64,000 nucleotides of DNA from Halichondria panicea (GCF_963675165.1 NC_087378.1:2570525-2634524); one strand, 5' to 3'. Shown: positions 1-12,126, counted from the first letter of the stretch. Numbers and translations: made by a program. The notes: generated by a model not told the origin, from the sequence alone.

Positions 1-273
1 CTATTGTTTAGACTCCTGACCTGGTCAATCATGAGTCTCATGATGAGAGATACAAGGGGAGAGACAATTAACAAGAACAAAACTTTTGTCAACAGGAGGA
101 GCTTTGGTCCTACCTAGCTTGTAGTCCATTAAAAAGGGTAGCAACTGATATAGCAGAGACTTGCCATACCCCGTTGGGAACCAGATAAACACGTCCCTTC
201 CCTCAAACAGGAGCTTGAGAGCCTGGGCCTGTTCTGCCATGAGAGTGAGGCCATCTTGCTTCAAACAAGACAA
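1..273 (-). pseudogene. RecQ-like DNA helicase fragment, frameshifted
   Basis: On the minus strand the translation from about 273 reads like the start of a RecQ-type superfamily 2 helicase: a Q-motif-like region (AEQAQALKLLFEGRDVF), then the Walker A motif PTGYGKSLLYQLLPFL. About 60 bases before the window edge the frame breaks. The first frame ends at a TGA at 25-27, while the conserved motif Ia sequence (IVSPLVSL then MIDQVRSLNN) continues in another frame, with about three extra residues (IMR) that look like a short local duplication of ctcat. In an intact helicase this region precedes the DEAH box. The remainder lies outside the window. Its position 5' of, and antisense to, the first visible spectraplakin exon suggests an insertion inside a spectraplakin intron. 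The family call is secure for the short stretch seen. Pseudogene status is inferred from the frameshift and could be an assembly error. Confidence 0.6.
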
Positions 274-660
274 CGCGTTGCATGCATGCCATAGCTAGCT
301 AGCTATAAATTGAGAACATAACACGGAGCTACATTACTGTAACTTTTACGGGAGTAAAATGCCTCTACGTACACTTTTAGTATTACAGAAAAAAAGCAGG
401 AAACAAAGTGTGAAGAATCTCTGCTTTTGTTTCCGGTTCCTGCCACGCCCAGATACAATCAATACTAGGCCGTATTTTTCAACTTTGTTCTATTAAAAAA
501 AAATCGGCCTGGGACCAAGGCTAAATGTACATGTAGATAACTATACTCATTCATATTCATGTACCTAAAATCAACCTACATTTAAGAGAAGGCGTACACG
601 AGCCCCACTCAGTCAAGTGACCAATATCGTTTGAGTGTATTTGTCACTACTACCATACAG
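274..660. other. Probable intron sequence upstream of the first visible spectraplakin exon
   Basis: No coding potential is seen. The stretch ends in a usable 3' splice site (taccatacag at 651-660) in front of the spectrin-repeat exon, so it is read as the 3' part of a spectraplakin intron whose 5' exon lies left of the window. Confidence 0.5.
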
Positions 661-3600
661 GAATTCGAGGCTTCACTATCTGAGATTAAGCCACGGGTAA
701 CAAAGGCACTAGAACTGGGCAAGCAACTCAAAGAGAACTGCTCCTCTATTGACGGACCTCACATCTCTGAGCAGCTGGATCAACTGAACAGCGCGTGGTC
801 CCAGCTCAACTCTGACAGTCTAACGAGGAAGCACAGCCTCGAGGATGGCCTCTTGCAGCTTGGTCAGTTCCAGGATGCCCTGGGGGAACTGCTGGCATGG
901 ATACTGGACTCCACTGCCAAGCTCTCCAATGCCCCTCTGCCTGGAGTTAAAGTGGGCAGCGTAGAGACTCAGCTTAGGGACCTGCAGGTAAGAGCTTTAT
1001 TGAGCTAATGTTTGAAATGTATGCATTAACACAGCTGCTTGGCAGAACGTTGTACAATGTCATACATGTACATGTGTTTGTGGAGTAGTCTGTCAGTGAC
1101 ACTGTGTGTTTGTTTGTCTGCTCACCTGGATGCAAATTATTTAGTACATGTATATATAGCCTGCACGTTGGCTATAGCTACATGTACTATACATGTAAAA
1201 TTCAGCAAGCCTCTAATTTGATTGCCTAAACGGCTTCCATGCTCATACGATACATGTACATGCTTCACTGTACAACACTCCTCTAGTTGTGAGACATGCA
1301 TAGAGAGCTGTGCAATTAAACGCCGAGGGTTTAGCTCTAGTTACAAAGCTATATTTAACTAATGTGTCTTTGTCGTGTGGTGCAGGCTATAGAGTCTGGC
1401 ATTGGCTCACATGCTCCAAGTGTGGCCTCCCTGAACAGTGCAGGGGAGAAGCTAGGGACACCCTCCAACAATGCGGCAGACATACAGCAGGACCTGGACA
1501 ACCTCAACAGCAAGTAAGTATATCACTGAGTACTGCAATTGTTTAAGCTAATTTCTAATCTGATATACTACGAGGCTTAATTACAGGGTGTCATACAGAA
1601 TTTTGAAGTAGAGGGGGGGAATAAAGACACACGGAGTGTGTCGCCGGCTAGGGGAACCCAGGGGTATGCCCTCTGAAAATTGTTGTTAATTAGGTGGTCT
1701 TAGGGGATTTCTGGTGAGTTTTGTGGTCGTACTTGAATGTAACTTTTAGGAGGGCGAATTTTGAGCCAGAGGGGGATATCCTCTTTCCCCTGTTTGACAC
1801 CCTGCTCATATAACATCACTCAATGCCATAGTTTAACCATGCGTATACGTGTATTTTCTCATACTAGATGCAACTTCTCTGTAGAATAAACCAGCTGTAG
1901 CGCACCAACTGCCCTAACCCTAACAGTGCATGATCTCCCACTTTCCATAGTAGTCATAGACTTGGAGGTGCCATTAAAATTAGATTCATCATGCAGTGGC
2001 TATGTGGGTGGTTAACATATGTGTGATTTAGTAATATCTGGGTGTAGAATTTCCAAATTACATTTTGTTCTAAGAATAGAATTCGATTGTCTGCATTTCA
2101 GTAGTCTATCAGATCTAGATCAACCAAACACAAGTAAATGGTTAACTCCAGAAAACTATAATCTTATCATGAAGATTCTTGCCACTTTTCTGGCACTACT
2201 GCCTCTTCTTCAAGCAAAGCCGATGGATGTATTCAAGGAGCGTACTCTTACCGACTTACTCACAGCGATCATGCAGGAAGAGAGTATGGCCCAGGACACT
2301 AACGAAGCTGTCGATCAGGGGATAGTCGATACTCGACAGTACCCCCGCCCGTTGGCTGAAATGCAGAGCTTCAGTCTAGAAGTGACCAACTGTGATGAAA
2401 TCACCAAAGAAATCCAAAAGAGTGTGGCTTCCTATCTTAGAAATTTTGTCACAAGAAAAGTTACTCTCTCTTGCAGTGGACCTAAACCAGGTGATTGACA
2501 TTATTTTTATCTCTTCATTTCGACATGCATGTGTATGTTCACCGATCCCTCTTCATGCAGCTGGTGCCGGAGTGACTTTCACCAGGTGGGGCCATGATTC
2601 CTGTCCAACTGTCGATGGAACTACACTGGTTTACACGGGACGAGTAGCCGGAGCATACTACAATCAGAGAGGAGGGGGTTCTAACTATCTCTGCCTGCCT
2701 AACGATCCGGAATATGACGAGATCAAAACTATCTATCCAAGTGATTACTCTCGAATATATGGAACAGAATATGAACTCCCAATTACTGGTAAACATGACC
2801 ACGATGCACCATGTGCTGTGTGCTATGATTCTGTTCGAAGCAGTGAGCTAATGATTCCTGCAAAGACAAGGTGCCCTGCCAGCTGGACTAGAGAGTATTA
2901 TGGTTACCTAATGTCGGAAGCTAATTATGGAGATCGATCTCGTGGCCAATATGTGTGTGTGGATAAAGACCAAGTGTCCCTTCCTGGGTCGATTTCTAAC
3001 TTAAATGGAGCTTTGCTCTACCATGTTCGAGCCACTTGCCATGGCATTCAGTGCCCTGCTTACGACTCAGGAAAAGCATTGACCTGTGTTGTGTGCTCTA
3101 AGTGACAGCATTCTTTTCCAGCAATTAGTATCATGGTTGTTGTGATATAGTGGCTATGGTCGTATATATAGTACAGAAAATGTATATATTTGATACTTTA
3201 ATTGTTCTGAACAGTGTATTGATATAGTGTTCCTAATTGTAGTGATACAAACTTGTTGTTGTTTTTTCAGTTAATCGAATTCTGCTCTTGTTAATTGTAT
3301 AGTTGTAACCATGCATGCAATGATTACAATTATGGCATGGTGTGTTTTTTTTAGACACATGCCAATTAAGCGCACGCGGTTAGACAAAGAACCGCCAACA
3401 AATTTTCCGGTCAGTCTGTTAAACGTCAATGAATCATGTTTGCATTCTAATTAACACACGTATTACGAAATGGCTAGTAAATTGGAGTTGGAGTTGGTCC
3501 CACTATATACTATGCTAGTGATTTTCAACCAAATCCAACTCACTGCATCGATAGCCAAAGAATACTTGAATGGAGACATGATTTATATTACATGCCCTAA

Positions 3601-6600
3601 TGCTATGTGGTGTGAAATTAATCATACTATATCGAGTGAAGTGTTTGTAAGGTGTTAAAATTCTTTGTCTAGTGGGTAGCGATCATTCACCAATACATCT
3701 TAGAACCAATTGAGCTTCAAGTATATCGAATGACATTCTTGGGAACAAACATGCACATGCAGCTAGGTGTGCTATGATAAAAACTTTAATCTTCCCAAGC
3801 TTTCTCTGCTTCAATACTTATTAATTAATTTTAAGATTGATACAAGTACAGCTAGGCAACCGCAATATGTGGAGATAGTGCTTTGCACGTTGGTCTGTCA
3901 TATAGAACAGTGTTTCTATATTAATAATTATTTCAGTGTTCCGTGTATTTCGATAGCTACATGCTGTTTTTCGATGATAAAAGTTATAGATCTAGGTGCT
4001 CCATGCATACAACACCACAGTGCACCCCAAACATTAAGCTTTCATTCATTGTTCATCATTCAAACTCCACTCCAGGTGGGATGAACTGAAAGGCCTGGCA
4101 GCAAGCAGAAGCACTGCACTGCAGGAGGCCCTCCCCCAGGCACAGTCATTTGAAGACCGTTGGAAGAAGGAGCTGTCCTGGCTGACAGAGGCTGAGGCTA
4201 GGACCTATGCTGATTGGAGACCCTGTGGACTGCCACTCACCTGTCAGGAAGATTTTGACAAACACAATGTAAGAGTTATAGTAACAGATATTGCTCACTG
4301 CATGTGCATGCATGCTCTGATCTGTCTGCATGGTATAAGCACCATAACATACATGCATTTACTTTCCCATCTCGTACATGCATGGCTGCTTGATGAAACA
4401 CACTGCTGCATGCATGTGTATTATAATCATTTTATCCACTGTCCAGGAGTTCACTAATGAGGTTGAGAGTCATCAAGAGCCAATTAGTCAGCTGAAAGCA
4501 GAAGGGGATGCTCTGAAGGGACAGGGCAATCAGGAGGACCAGCGAGTGGTTGACAGGTGGCTCGGAGACATCCTCAAGAGATATGAAGACCTCACGTTCA
4601 GCCTGGACGAGAGAGAGGTATGTATATATAGTATTATATGCTAGAATCGTAGCCAAAGCCATATTTGAGCCAGGCTTATACATTCAAGACCATATACCCC
4701 TAGATCCGTTTGTGTTGCACATGACTCCAGTGTGTTTATAAATATGTTATGGTTTGCAATGCTGTTTTGCTTCACGGTATAATTATTCTAAAAGTTGTTT
4801 TATGACTGTACACATTCAGGCACAGATGAGTTATGCTACAGAGCGAGCTGGTGAGTTTGACCAGCTCTACTGCGACCTAAGAGACAAGGTAGGGGCACAT
4901 GAGGAGAGTGCAGAGCAGCAGGGCAATATACGATCAGAGGTGGAGGCTGTCAAAGAGCAGATGGAGGAGCATAAGGCAAGGATATACAGCCATGTAGATA
5001 GGAGCTTTACGTTTACACATAATTTATGACAGCTATAATTATAGTGTGATTATAATTTATAATTGCTGTGCATGCCGAATTTTAGCAGGGCTAAAAGGCC
5101 TATAGCTGTTGCATTGGAGTTTAATATACATGTGTATAATTATAGTGCTGATGTTCACTATACCACAATAATATTATAGCATAATCAAATAGAGTGCTAC
5201 ATGCATGTATACTCATACATGGTATTCCATGAAGATATAGAGAATACGTATATAATTATATATTCCAATATAATTGTGGCAGGAGTTCATGCGAGTATTG
5301 GGAGAGCTTGAAGGTCGGTTGGAAGAGCTAGACGGATGGGGGCAGCTGCTCACCAAGGACTGTGTCAAAGCTGATGGGCAGGTCATCGAGGACAGAGTGG
5401 ATGAGCTAAAGTCAGTATCGTGTATAGTGGTGCATGCATGGCTTTATGTTGTAGTGCTCAGTGAATAGAGCTTGCTATATGTGTGCATGTTCATGTTGCA
5501 CTGTTGTTTGCATACAAAAACCCACCAAATCAGCATCAGCACCGGTATCTGCTTAAAATGTATAGTACATGTACTTACAACCGTACCTCACATGCAGCTC
5601 CAATATAGAATCTAATATAGGCCTAGGCTCGATCTGAAAATTGTTGAATAAAGCCTCTTTTACAACCGCCATACAAGCACATAATTATGTACATGTACAT
5701 GTGTCTCATGGAGAAAGCAAACACTCTACATGTCTCCAATAACCAATTAAATTATGATACCTATCCCTCAGGTCTAAATTGGAAGCACTGATCTCGGGGG
5801 GCAACGATCGTCAGGCATCCCTTGAGGAGTCTCTTCTCTCTCTGGGAGAGTTTGAGGAGGCCTATGATGAGTTGTGGGCATGGCTCGCCGAAGTACTAAG
5901 GCAGTTGGAAGAGGCGGAGCCTATCACTGGAGATCCAGACGCTGTCTCTGCACTGCTCAGCAGGCATAAGGTGCATGCATAAGCTAAACAATGTAGTCCT
6001 TGTAGGTTTGAAGGTGTGAACACCGTTTCCTACTTTGTATGCTTCTACTTGTATGCTTCTTCTCTGTATACTTTTGTGGTCTAATAAGAAGAAGTATAGT
6101 TTTATGGTAACTCGTATGAATTTATGTTGCTCAATGTCAATTAAAGCTTTTTTGATCCATAGATTAAATGTATACACTAGTGTACATATATGTGCCCATG
6201 ATTGTATGTGTGACTGTGCAACCCTACGCAGACTCTTCAGAAGCAGCTTGGCGCTCGTCTGGCCAGCAAGAATGCCGTTTCACGAGCTGGGAAGCTACTT
6301 ATAAAGACCAAGACCGGTGAGGACAAAGCAGTGCTCAAGAAGAAACTAGCAGACCTGGACAGAGAATGGGACAAGGCTTGCTCCGTCTCAGTTGACAGAC
6401 AAGACAAACTCGAGAATGCTTACCAAGAGTTAGCAGAGTTCAGGTATATTCATGTGTACATGCATACTCACTGTTTGCATGTCTTGGGGATGTTTCTACT
6501 CTATGGTTTTGCTCAATTTTTATGTACCCATTGTGGGCTTCCCCATGCAACATGTGACAAGGGTGCATGTTGTGTTACTGTGTATATTTCTTAAGACATG

Positions 6601-9600
6601 CATGCATGTGTGTATACATCACAGGAAATAGAGTAGAGATTCTCGTACATGTACTATACAGCACTGCATATTTTGTATGCATGTGTGACTTAGTCTTTTT
6701 ACCTTCGGCAGGTCCTACGTTGGCCCCCTTCGCTCGTGGACGTCCAAGGTGCTTCCCACTCTGGATGACTCTGAGCCAGTCCACGGTGACTTGCACACAG
6801 TAGACTCCCTCTTAGCAGCACACGAGGTGAGTGCATGTGGTGTATACACTATAGTTGTAGTTGAGTGTTGGTAATTGAATGGGAAATTCTTTTATGCATG
6901 TGCATGTACTGAAAACGTCAATTTTGTGACATAAATTATATATATATGTACATTAGCTAGGATAGTGAACATTATGTACATATACTACTGATACTGGTTG
7001 TGTTAGGCACTCTGACTGTATGTTTGTACTTGCCATAGTGGTGTTTATATCTATTAAGCTGTGCTTATACATACAACATCTCCCTGCAGGTCGTGCAACA
7101 AGATCTTGGAGCGTATCAAGAGAGCATGGACGAAGCCAATGCTATTGGAGGTCACCTCATTGCCGAGGTGTTGGACGAGCCCTCTGTTACACAGACAGAC
7201 CTCAGTGAACTAAACGAGGCCTGGGGCAACGTGTGTCAGCGCTCAGTGGCCAAACAGGGGAGACTGGAGGAGGCCTACAGAGCTGCCGAGGCTTTTGAGG
7301 ATGAGTACGAAAATCTGTTGAAATGGATCGATGACGAGGCTGCTCAGTTACAGGCACTACCTCCTCCTGATGATGACTCCACTACACTACAGCAGCAGAT
7401 AGATGAGCACAAAGTAGGTGCTCTGCATGTTTGTTTCAGAACATGAAAATTATGTGTATGCATGTTTAACGACAAAGTAGGGATGCAAATGTGTAAGGTG
7501 CCTTCTGTTGATCCACAGAGTCAGAGTGCACATGTATTGTATACCCTCTGATGTCAGGGTTGCATCCAGGATTTTTGTGTCAGAGGGAAATTGGGAATAG
7601 GAAATATTTAGGGGGGGGGGGTTCTGCTTGGTCTCCGCTACTTTCCGCTATATAGTCTCCGCTTGGTATCCACTGCATGGTCTCCTGAAAGAGTCCTCGA
7701 ACCATTGATTAAACAGGGGGGGGTTGTAGTTAAACATCACAACATTTTTATGATTTTCTGAAAGCTTATAAAGATACCTTTCAAATGGTGTTTAATATTT
7801 TGTCGGGATCATAATTTGTCATTTTTCGGCCTTGGGCCATGGTATACGGTCAAATTGGCAATTCTTTATGTCTCAAATAATTATGACACCATTTTAAAGC
7901 TACATGTATCAGAAAATCGTTAAATTGGAAGTGATGTTCAAAATATTTTCTCCCTTCCGCTAATCTCCGCTTGGTTTCCGTGGTCTTTTCTGGTCTCTCC
8001 ACTGGACACAAAGTCATCATAATTATAGTAGTATAATAATGAATTTGCCAGATCCTGGGGGGGGGAGAATTAACCCCCTCACAAATAAGCCATGCAGTGC
8101 ATGATTATGTACAGTCACTCTATCCTCTCTCTCTCTCTCTCCCTCCCATTCTCTCCCTCTCTCAGGAGCGGAGTCAGAATGTGACCTCAAGACAGCCAGA
8201 CTTTGACCAGGTGTTGGGAGACGGTCAGAACCTGCTGGCTGTGGCCCACCCCAAAGCTGTACCAATACTGCAGTCCAAGCTACAACGATTAGAGCGCAAG
8301 TGGATGGAGCTAAGGGGCCACATTGGTGAGTTATAAAATTGCATCTTAAGCTAATTTCAAGCAAGCAGTAATCGTTAGAATTTTTCACTTGTTATATATA
8401 GGCACAGATGGCTCTGTCGTAGACCCATTGAGCAGCTTTACAAACTTTGACCTTTGCACTCTGCACTATGTAGAACGTGCTTCTTATTAAGATTTTCGCT
8501 TAAATGTTTAGGTGCACGTAGTGAGGCATTGGCGTCAGCCCTACTGGATCTACATGGCTTGCAGGACATGTTGGACAAGCTGTGGGGGTGGGTGAGCGAG
8601 GCTGAGGCCACCATCAAAGAGACAGAACTGGTACCTATAGAAAACAATCTGGAGGCAGTCGAGCAACAACTCACAGATCACGAAGTATGTATGTATGTAT
8701 GTATGTACAGTGCAGCCCCTCAATAATGGAATAGCAACATTAATTTTAAAGGCTAGTATACATGCCCATCATTTACTGGTATAGGGTTTTCCACTTCAGA
8801 CATGGTATCATAAATTGCTTTAAACTTGAAGTCGCTTTCAACATAATAGAAAAGACTTTTTCTTGGGTACATGCTATATGTGCATATAATTACTTTGACA
8901 CTCCTATAACCACCTCTTGCAGGCCTTCCAGGAGGATATGGCAACTCAACAGCCCAACATGGATGCTCTGAACAAGGCAGCAAAGAAACGGAAGGCCTCT
9001 CATCCCAATGCCAACCCTGAGATGACCAAGAAAATCAGCAGCCTCTACAAGCGATGGCAGAAACTCTGGCTAAGGTCTTCCGAGAGGCACCGACAACTAC
9101 TCGAGGCTAAGACAAGACTGAATGATATAGCACTGGCTAGGTCGTTTGATTTCGACAAATGGAGAAAGCGGTTCAACACATGGGTGGACCAGCAGAAGCT
9201 TAGAGTAAGCGACCTGTTTCATCGGTTTGACAGCAACCATGATGGCATGCTTACCAGAGAAGAGTTCAAAAAGGCATTGAAAGCATCAGGTGAGTACAGT
9301 GTGCAGGTTTGTGTATTTTACTGTATCACACTCATTCGGCTAATAGTGCTCAATACATGTCAATCTGTTACAGTGACTTATTTCACAATGTGGAAATTGC
9401 AATTTAGTACTAATGGTCTCATGTATTTCGCCCTGTGTTTAGGTCTGGCAATGACCCAAATAGAGTTGGAGAAGATTGCTGACTCCTTCGACAAGGGCCG
9501 CAGTGGTATGATTGACCTGAGTGCCATCCTGGGTGTGCTTAAAGGACGAACACAGCGACGACCACGCCCACTCTCACAGGAGACCTTGACAGACGATGCC

Positions 9601-10863
9601 AAAATTGAAAATGAGGTAATTAAAGCTATAATTCTATATTCACTGTGATATCCTGCGTGTGCAGCACTGGTAAGAGTTCCTCTTAAATGTGTGCCCTACC
9701 CTTTGCAGATTATGCGCCAGGTTTCTAAGTGCACATGCACCAAGAAGTTCTTAGTGACGCGAGTGTCCGAGGGGAAATACAGGGTGAGTCACACTTACAT
9801 GTATGTTGGTAGGACTAATTTACCTAATTTTAAATGATCCATTCTCGTGACACGAGTTTGTATGCTTTTTGCTCAGTTTGGAAACACTCAGAAGCTTCAA
9901 CTGGTTCGTATCCTACGCAGTACAGTCATGGTGCGAGTTGGCGGAGGGTGGCAGCCACTAGAAGAGTTTTTACTCAAATATGATCCTTGCAGAAGTAGGT
10001 TCTGTTAGCTTAAAATGCATGATTATATAGACCTTTTCAAAACAAATACATGTATGCATGTAATTTCTATATATAACTGGTATGATTTTAATGTGGGGGC
10101 TGTTCTTGTGCGAGTGTGTACAAACTTTAATTGCTGCAGTACATGTATCTCAGATTCTTTTTCTTTTTGAACAGCCACGGGACGTACCAATGACAGTCTA
10201 CGTGGCTTGCTGACTGCCGCACCCGGACTAGCTACAACTGGATTTAGGACCAAACAGAGCTCACAGCTAGCAACTAAGAACGAGGCCTTGAGACAAGGTG
10301 CTGCAGACAAAGGTTCCACTCACACTTATCCTCATGGACGCCAAGAAACAACCATCGCCACCAAGAAGACTGCGAGGTCGTCACATAGTAGGGATACAAC
10401 TCCAACTCGTGAAACCAAATCGAAACAAGCTGTATCTGGACGAAGCACACCTCTGGGACGATCTCTGGGCGTTGGTGATGCTCTTTCAAGCAAGTGTACC
10501 ACAGCTACCAAAGTCCAGTCTTCTCAACCGCGACCAACCACACCTAGCTCTGAAAAAAAAGTGGTTCGTTCCACCACACCCAGCTCTGAAAAAAAAGTGG
10601 TTCGTTCCACCACACCCAGCTCTTCAAGAACTACTTCAATCCGCCCAACCACACCAAGTTCTACTCGGCCCACCTCTGTCAAGACGTCACCTCGGCGTGC
10701 CTCCTCTACATTGACATCAACAGCTGCGTCAAAGAAAACCTCACCCTCACCCAAACACATCCGACCAACGACACCTACTAGCACAAGCGGGAGAAGTGTG
10801 GGTGCACAGAAAGGGAGTCGAATACCCACACCCAAGAGTAAACTACCAACAAAGACTTCTTGA
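661..10863 (+). CDS. Spectraplakin (MACF1/dystonin family), C-terminal part
   Basis: Cytoskeletal crosslinker linking microtubules, plus-end proteins and actin; the actin-binding N-terminus lies left of the window. Seventeen exons join in frame: 661-987, 1386-1513, 4076-4268, 4447-4617, 4820-4975, 5283-5410, 5772-5970, 6232-6443, 6712-6826, 7090-7413, 8166-8325, 8512-8684, 8923-9289, 9443-9615, 9709-9783, 9877-9994, 10175-10863, giving about 1235 residues. Order: spectrin repeats (heptads with W in helix A, as in NLNSKWDELK and LDREWDKAC); EF-hand 1 with a canonical loop ([12 protein letters not shown]); EF-hand 2 with a degenerate loop ([12 protein letters not shown]); GAS2 domain, split over three exons, with [22 protein letters not shown] and LLKYDPCR; then a basic Ser/Thr/Pro tail. 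The tail ends in SRIP (10816-10827) and SKLP (10837-10848), matching the SxIP motif that binds EB1. The intron after 4975 starts with GC. The stop is TGA at 10861-10863. The family call is very secure. Confidence 0.93.
1584..1804. mobile_element. Small TIR element (MITE) in a spectraplakin intron
   Basis: The ends are inverted copies of each other: cagggtgtcatacag at the left and, read on the other strand, gcagggtgtcaaacag at the right. There is no ORF. The same terminal sequence family bounds a larger element at 53512-54188. Confidence 0.55.
2169..3105 (+). CDS. Secreted short-chain collagen C4-like protein, nested in a spectraplakin intron
   Basis: Two exons, 2169-2490 and 2561-3105, flank a 70-bp GT-AG intron and encode 288 residues. 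The chosen ATG starts a clean signal peptide ([18 protein letters not shown]), so the protein is predicted to be secreted. Residues about 20-105 are a family-unspecific acidic/amphipathic region. From residue about 108 to the end the sequence matches the cysteine-rich C-terminal domain of sponge short-chain (spongin-like) collagen C4 proteins: [73 protein letters not shown]. No Gly-X-Y collagen triplets are present, so this is a collagen-domain-only relative. It lies wholly within spectraplakin intron 1514-4075 on the same strand. The role is probably extracellular matrix, inferred from the family. Confidence 0.85.
3106..4075 (+). other. 3' flank of the nested gene / rest of spectraplakin intron
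   Basis: AT-rich sequence ending in a splice acceptor (cactccag at 4068-4075). A 62-codon open frame near 3470-3658 has no recognisable similarity and no splice partner, so it is not called. Confidence 0.5.
7540..8075. repeat. Repeat-derived sequence in a spectraplakin intron
   Basis: Contains G-homopolymer runs (about 7611-7621 and 8058-8066), a start resembling other repeat ends (cagggttgcatccaggat) and repeated 'ccgctt ggt ctcc' words (tctccgctt near 7632, 7661 and 7965). No gene is seen. Boundaries are uncertain. Confidence 0.35.
10549..10620 (+). repeat. Tandem duplication of 36 bp inside the spectraplakin tail
   Basis: Two adjacent near-perfect 36-bp copies encode [12 protein letters not shown] twice and are followed by a diverged third TTPSS block. 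The duplication is in frame, and each copy contains a run of eight A. Confidence 0.85.
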
Positions 10864-11154
10864 TTATAACTAGTGGCATGCGTACGTGCATGCATGTATT
10901 TGCATAAGGCAGCTCAAAATATAGAAAGTGAGTATTCAAGGTTTAGCTATATCCTCTACATGTATAATAATTATGTAGATTAATTTTTATGCACAAGGCA
11001 GGTACGTATTCTATTAGCAGTCCAGTCAAATTTGTAGATATATAATTGTTTATCCTCACACAATCGCTTTAATTTTTGATTGTGTCACACTCTTTTTATT
11101 TGGCTAGCATCAAATGGCTATATAACTTATATAGTTACTATGTTCATCCCCATT
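10864..11154. other. 3' flank of spectraplakin, no gene seen
   Basis: AT-rich tail-to-tail intergenic DNA between spectraplakin and eIF3h. Nothing coding is visible. Confidence 0.5.
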
Positions 11155-11345
11155 ATAAACAAATTCTTTTTATAAACAAAATTTCATCAAATGGCTAAAT
11201 GTTATCACATCTGCTGAATTCTGACGTAAGCTGTTTTCTGTAAATAACAGTTGATGACGAGCCATAATAGGGCAGACAAGAACAAGACGCAGATTTAGCT
11301 CGACCTCCTGTGTAATGGTCATAGGATCCTCTGAACGTATGTAAC
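11155..11345 (-). pseudogene. Decayed copy of the eIF3h terminal exon and 3' flank
   Basis: On the plus strand 11159-11201 is nearly the same as 12074-12117, just beyond the eIF3h stop (shared words: caaattctttt, tataaacaaaat, tcatcaaatggcta). On the minus strand the following bases translate to MTITQEVELNLRLV, resembling the eIF3h C-terminal exon (ITKEAIEQELNLRPV). The homologue of the end (FTENSLRQ versus YLTEGLQQ) lacks a matching stop position. The best reading is a partial duplication of the gene's 3' end that has since diverged. Confidence 0.55.
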
Positions 11346-11727
11346 AGTACATGCATGACTATATACATGATAATTATGTAGATTTTGGCTTATAATAATT
11401 GTCTGTTGGAATCTATATAATTATACAGGTGCCTATAGCTACTAGCTATATATTAGGTATGCAACGGAATAATAGCCTATACACTGTGTAGCAAACAGCC
11501 TTATTCTCTAGATCGACTGCAATTATACCCAGCTAAAGCATGCAGAACAGGGAAGATCTATACACTTAACGCTATACACACATACCTAAAGATGGCCCCT
11601 TAATCACACGTACACAACAACACAAGTTAAGGGTGATAGCTTTAAAATACCCACAGTTCTAAGAATGTGGATACAAAATAAACAAACAGCGATTATCAAT
11701 GCCTTTAGATGGATGAACCTTCCTAAC

Positions 11728-11851
11728 CGTAGAAGGTAATTTTTGTGGGTAAAAATTCGTGACATCATTTTCTGCACTATCGCATTCCGGTAAGTGTTTT
11801 TGTGGGGAAAATTTTCACAAAGGTCAGCTTGCCCACGAAAATTACCTGCTA
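11728..11851. mobile_element. MITE with GGTAATTTT-type inverted ends
   Basis: Left end aaggtaatttttgtggg and right end cccacgaaaattacctg are inverted copies. Sequences of the same type occur at 13287-13489 and 20981-21176. No ORF. Confidence 0.55.
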
Positions 11852-12126
11852 TACGTAGCATATAGCCACATGCAGTTCCTGCACTACGGTCCACTTATAT
11901 TTTATGTCGTAAACATTGGACCATGTATGTCATGGAATCGCATTTGTATTAAATTGGCCTGTGTGACAGATTGACATAAGGATTTCTAGCTCCCGCTTTC
12001 TTGTTTCCTATATAGGTGCGTCCCTACGCCAATTTCACATTGCAAATGTGTTAATGTTACTGAATGTGATTATAACAAATTCTTTTATAAACAAAATGTC
12101 ATCAAATGGCTACATTTTTATCTCAT

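Noticed and set aside
3470-3658. 62-codon frame after the nested collagen-like gene
   Set aside because: No similarity, no signal of splicing, and AT-rich context.
10524-10895. Open frame on the minus strand across the spectraplakin tail
   Set aside because: A mirror of the low-complexity Ser/Thr/Pro coding sequence on the plus strand; repetitive composition keeps the other frames open.
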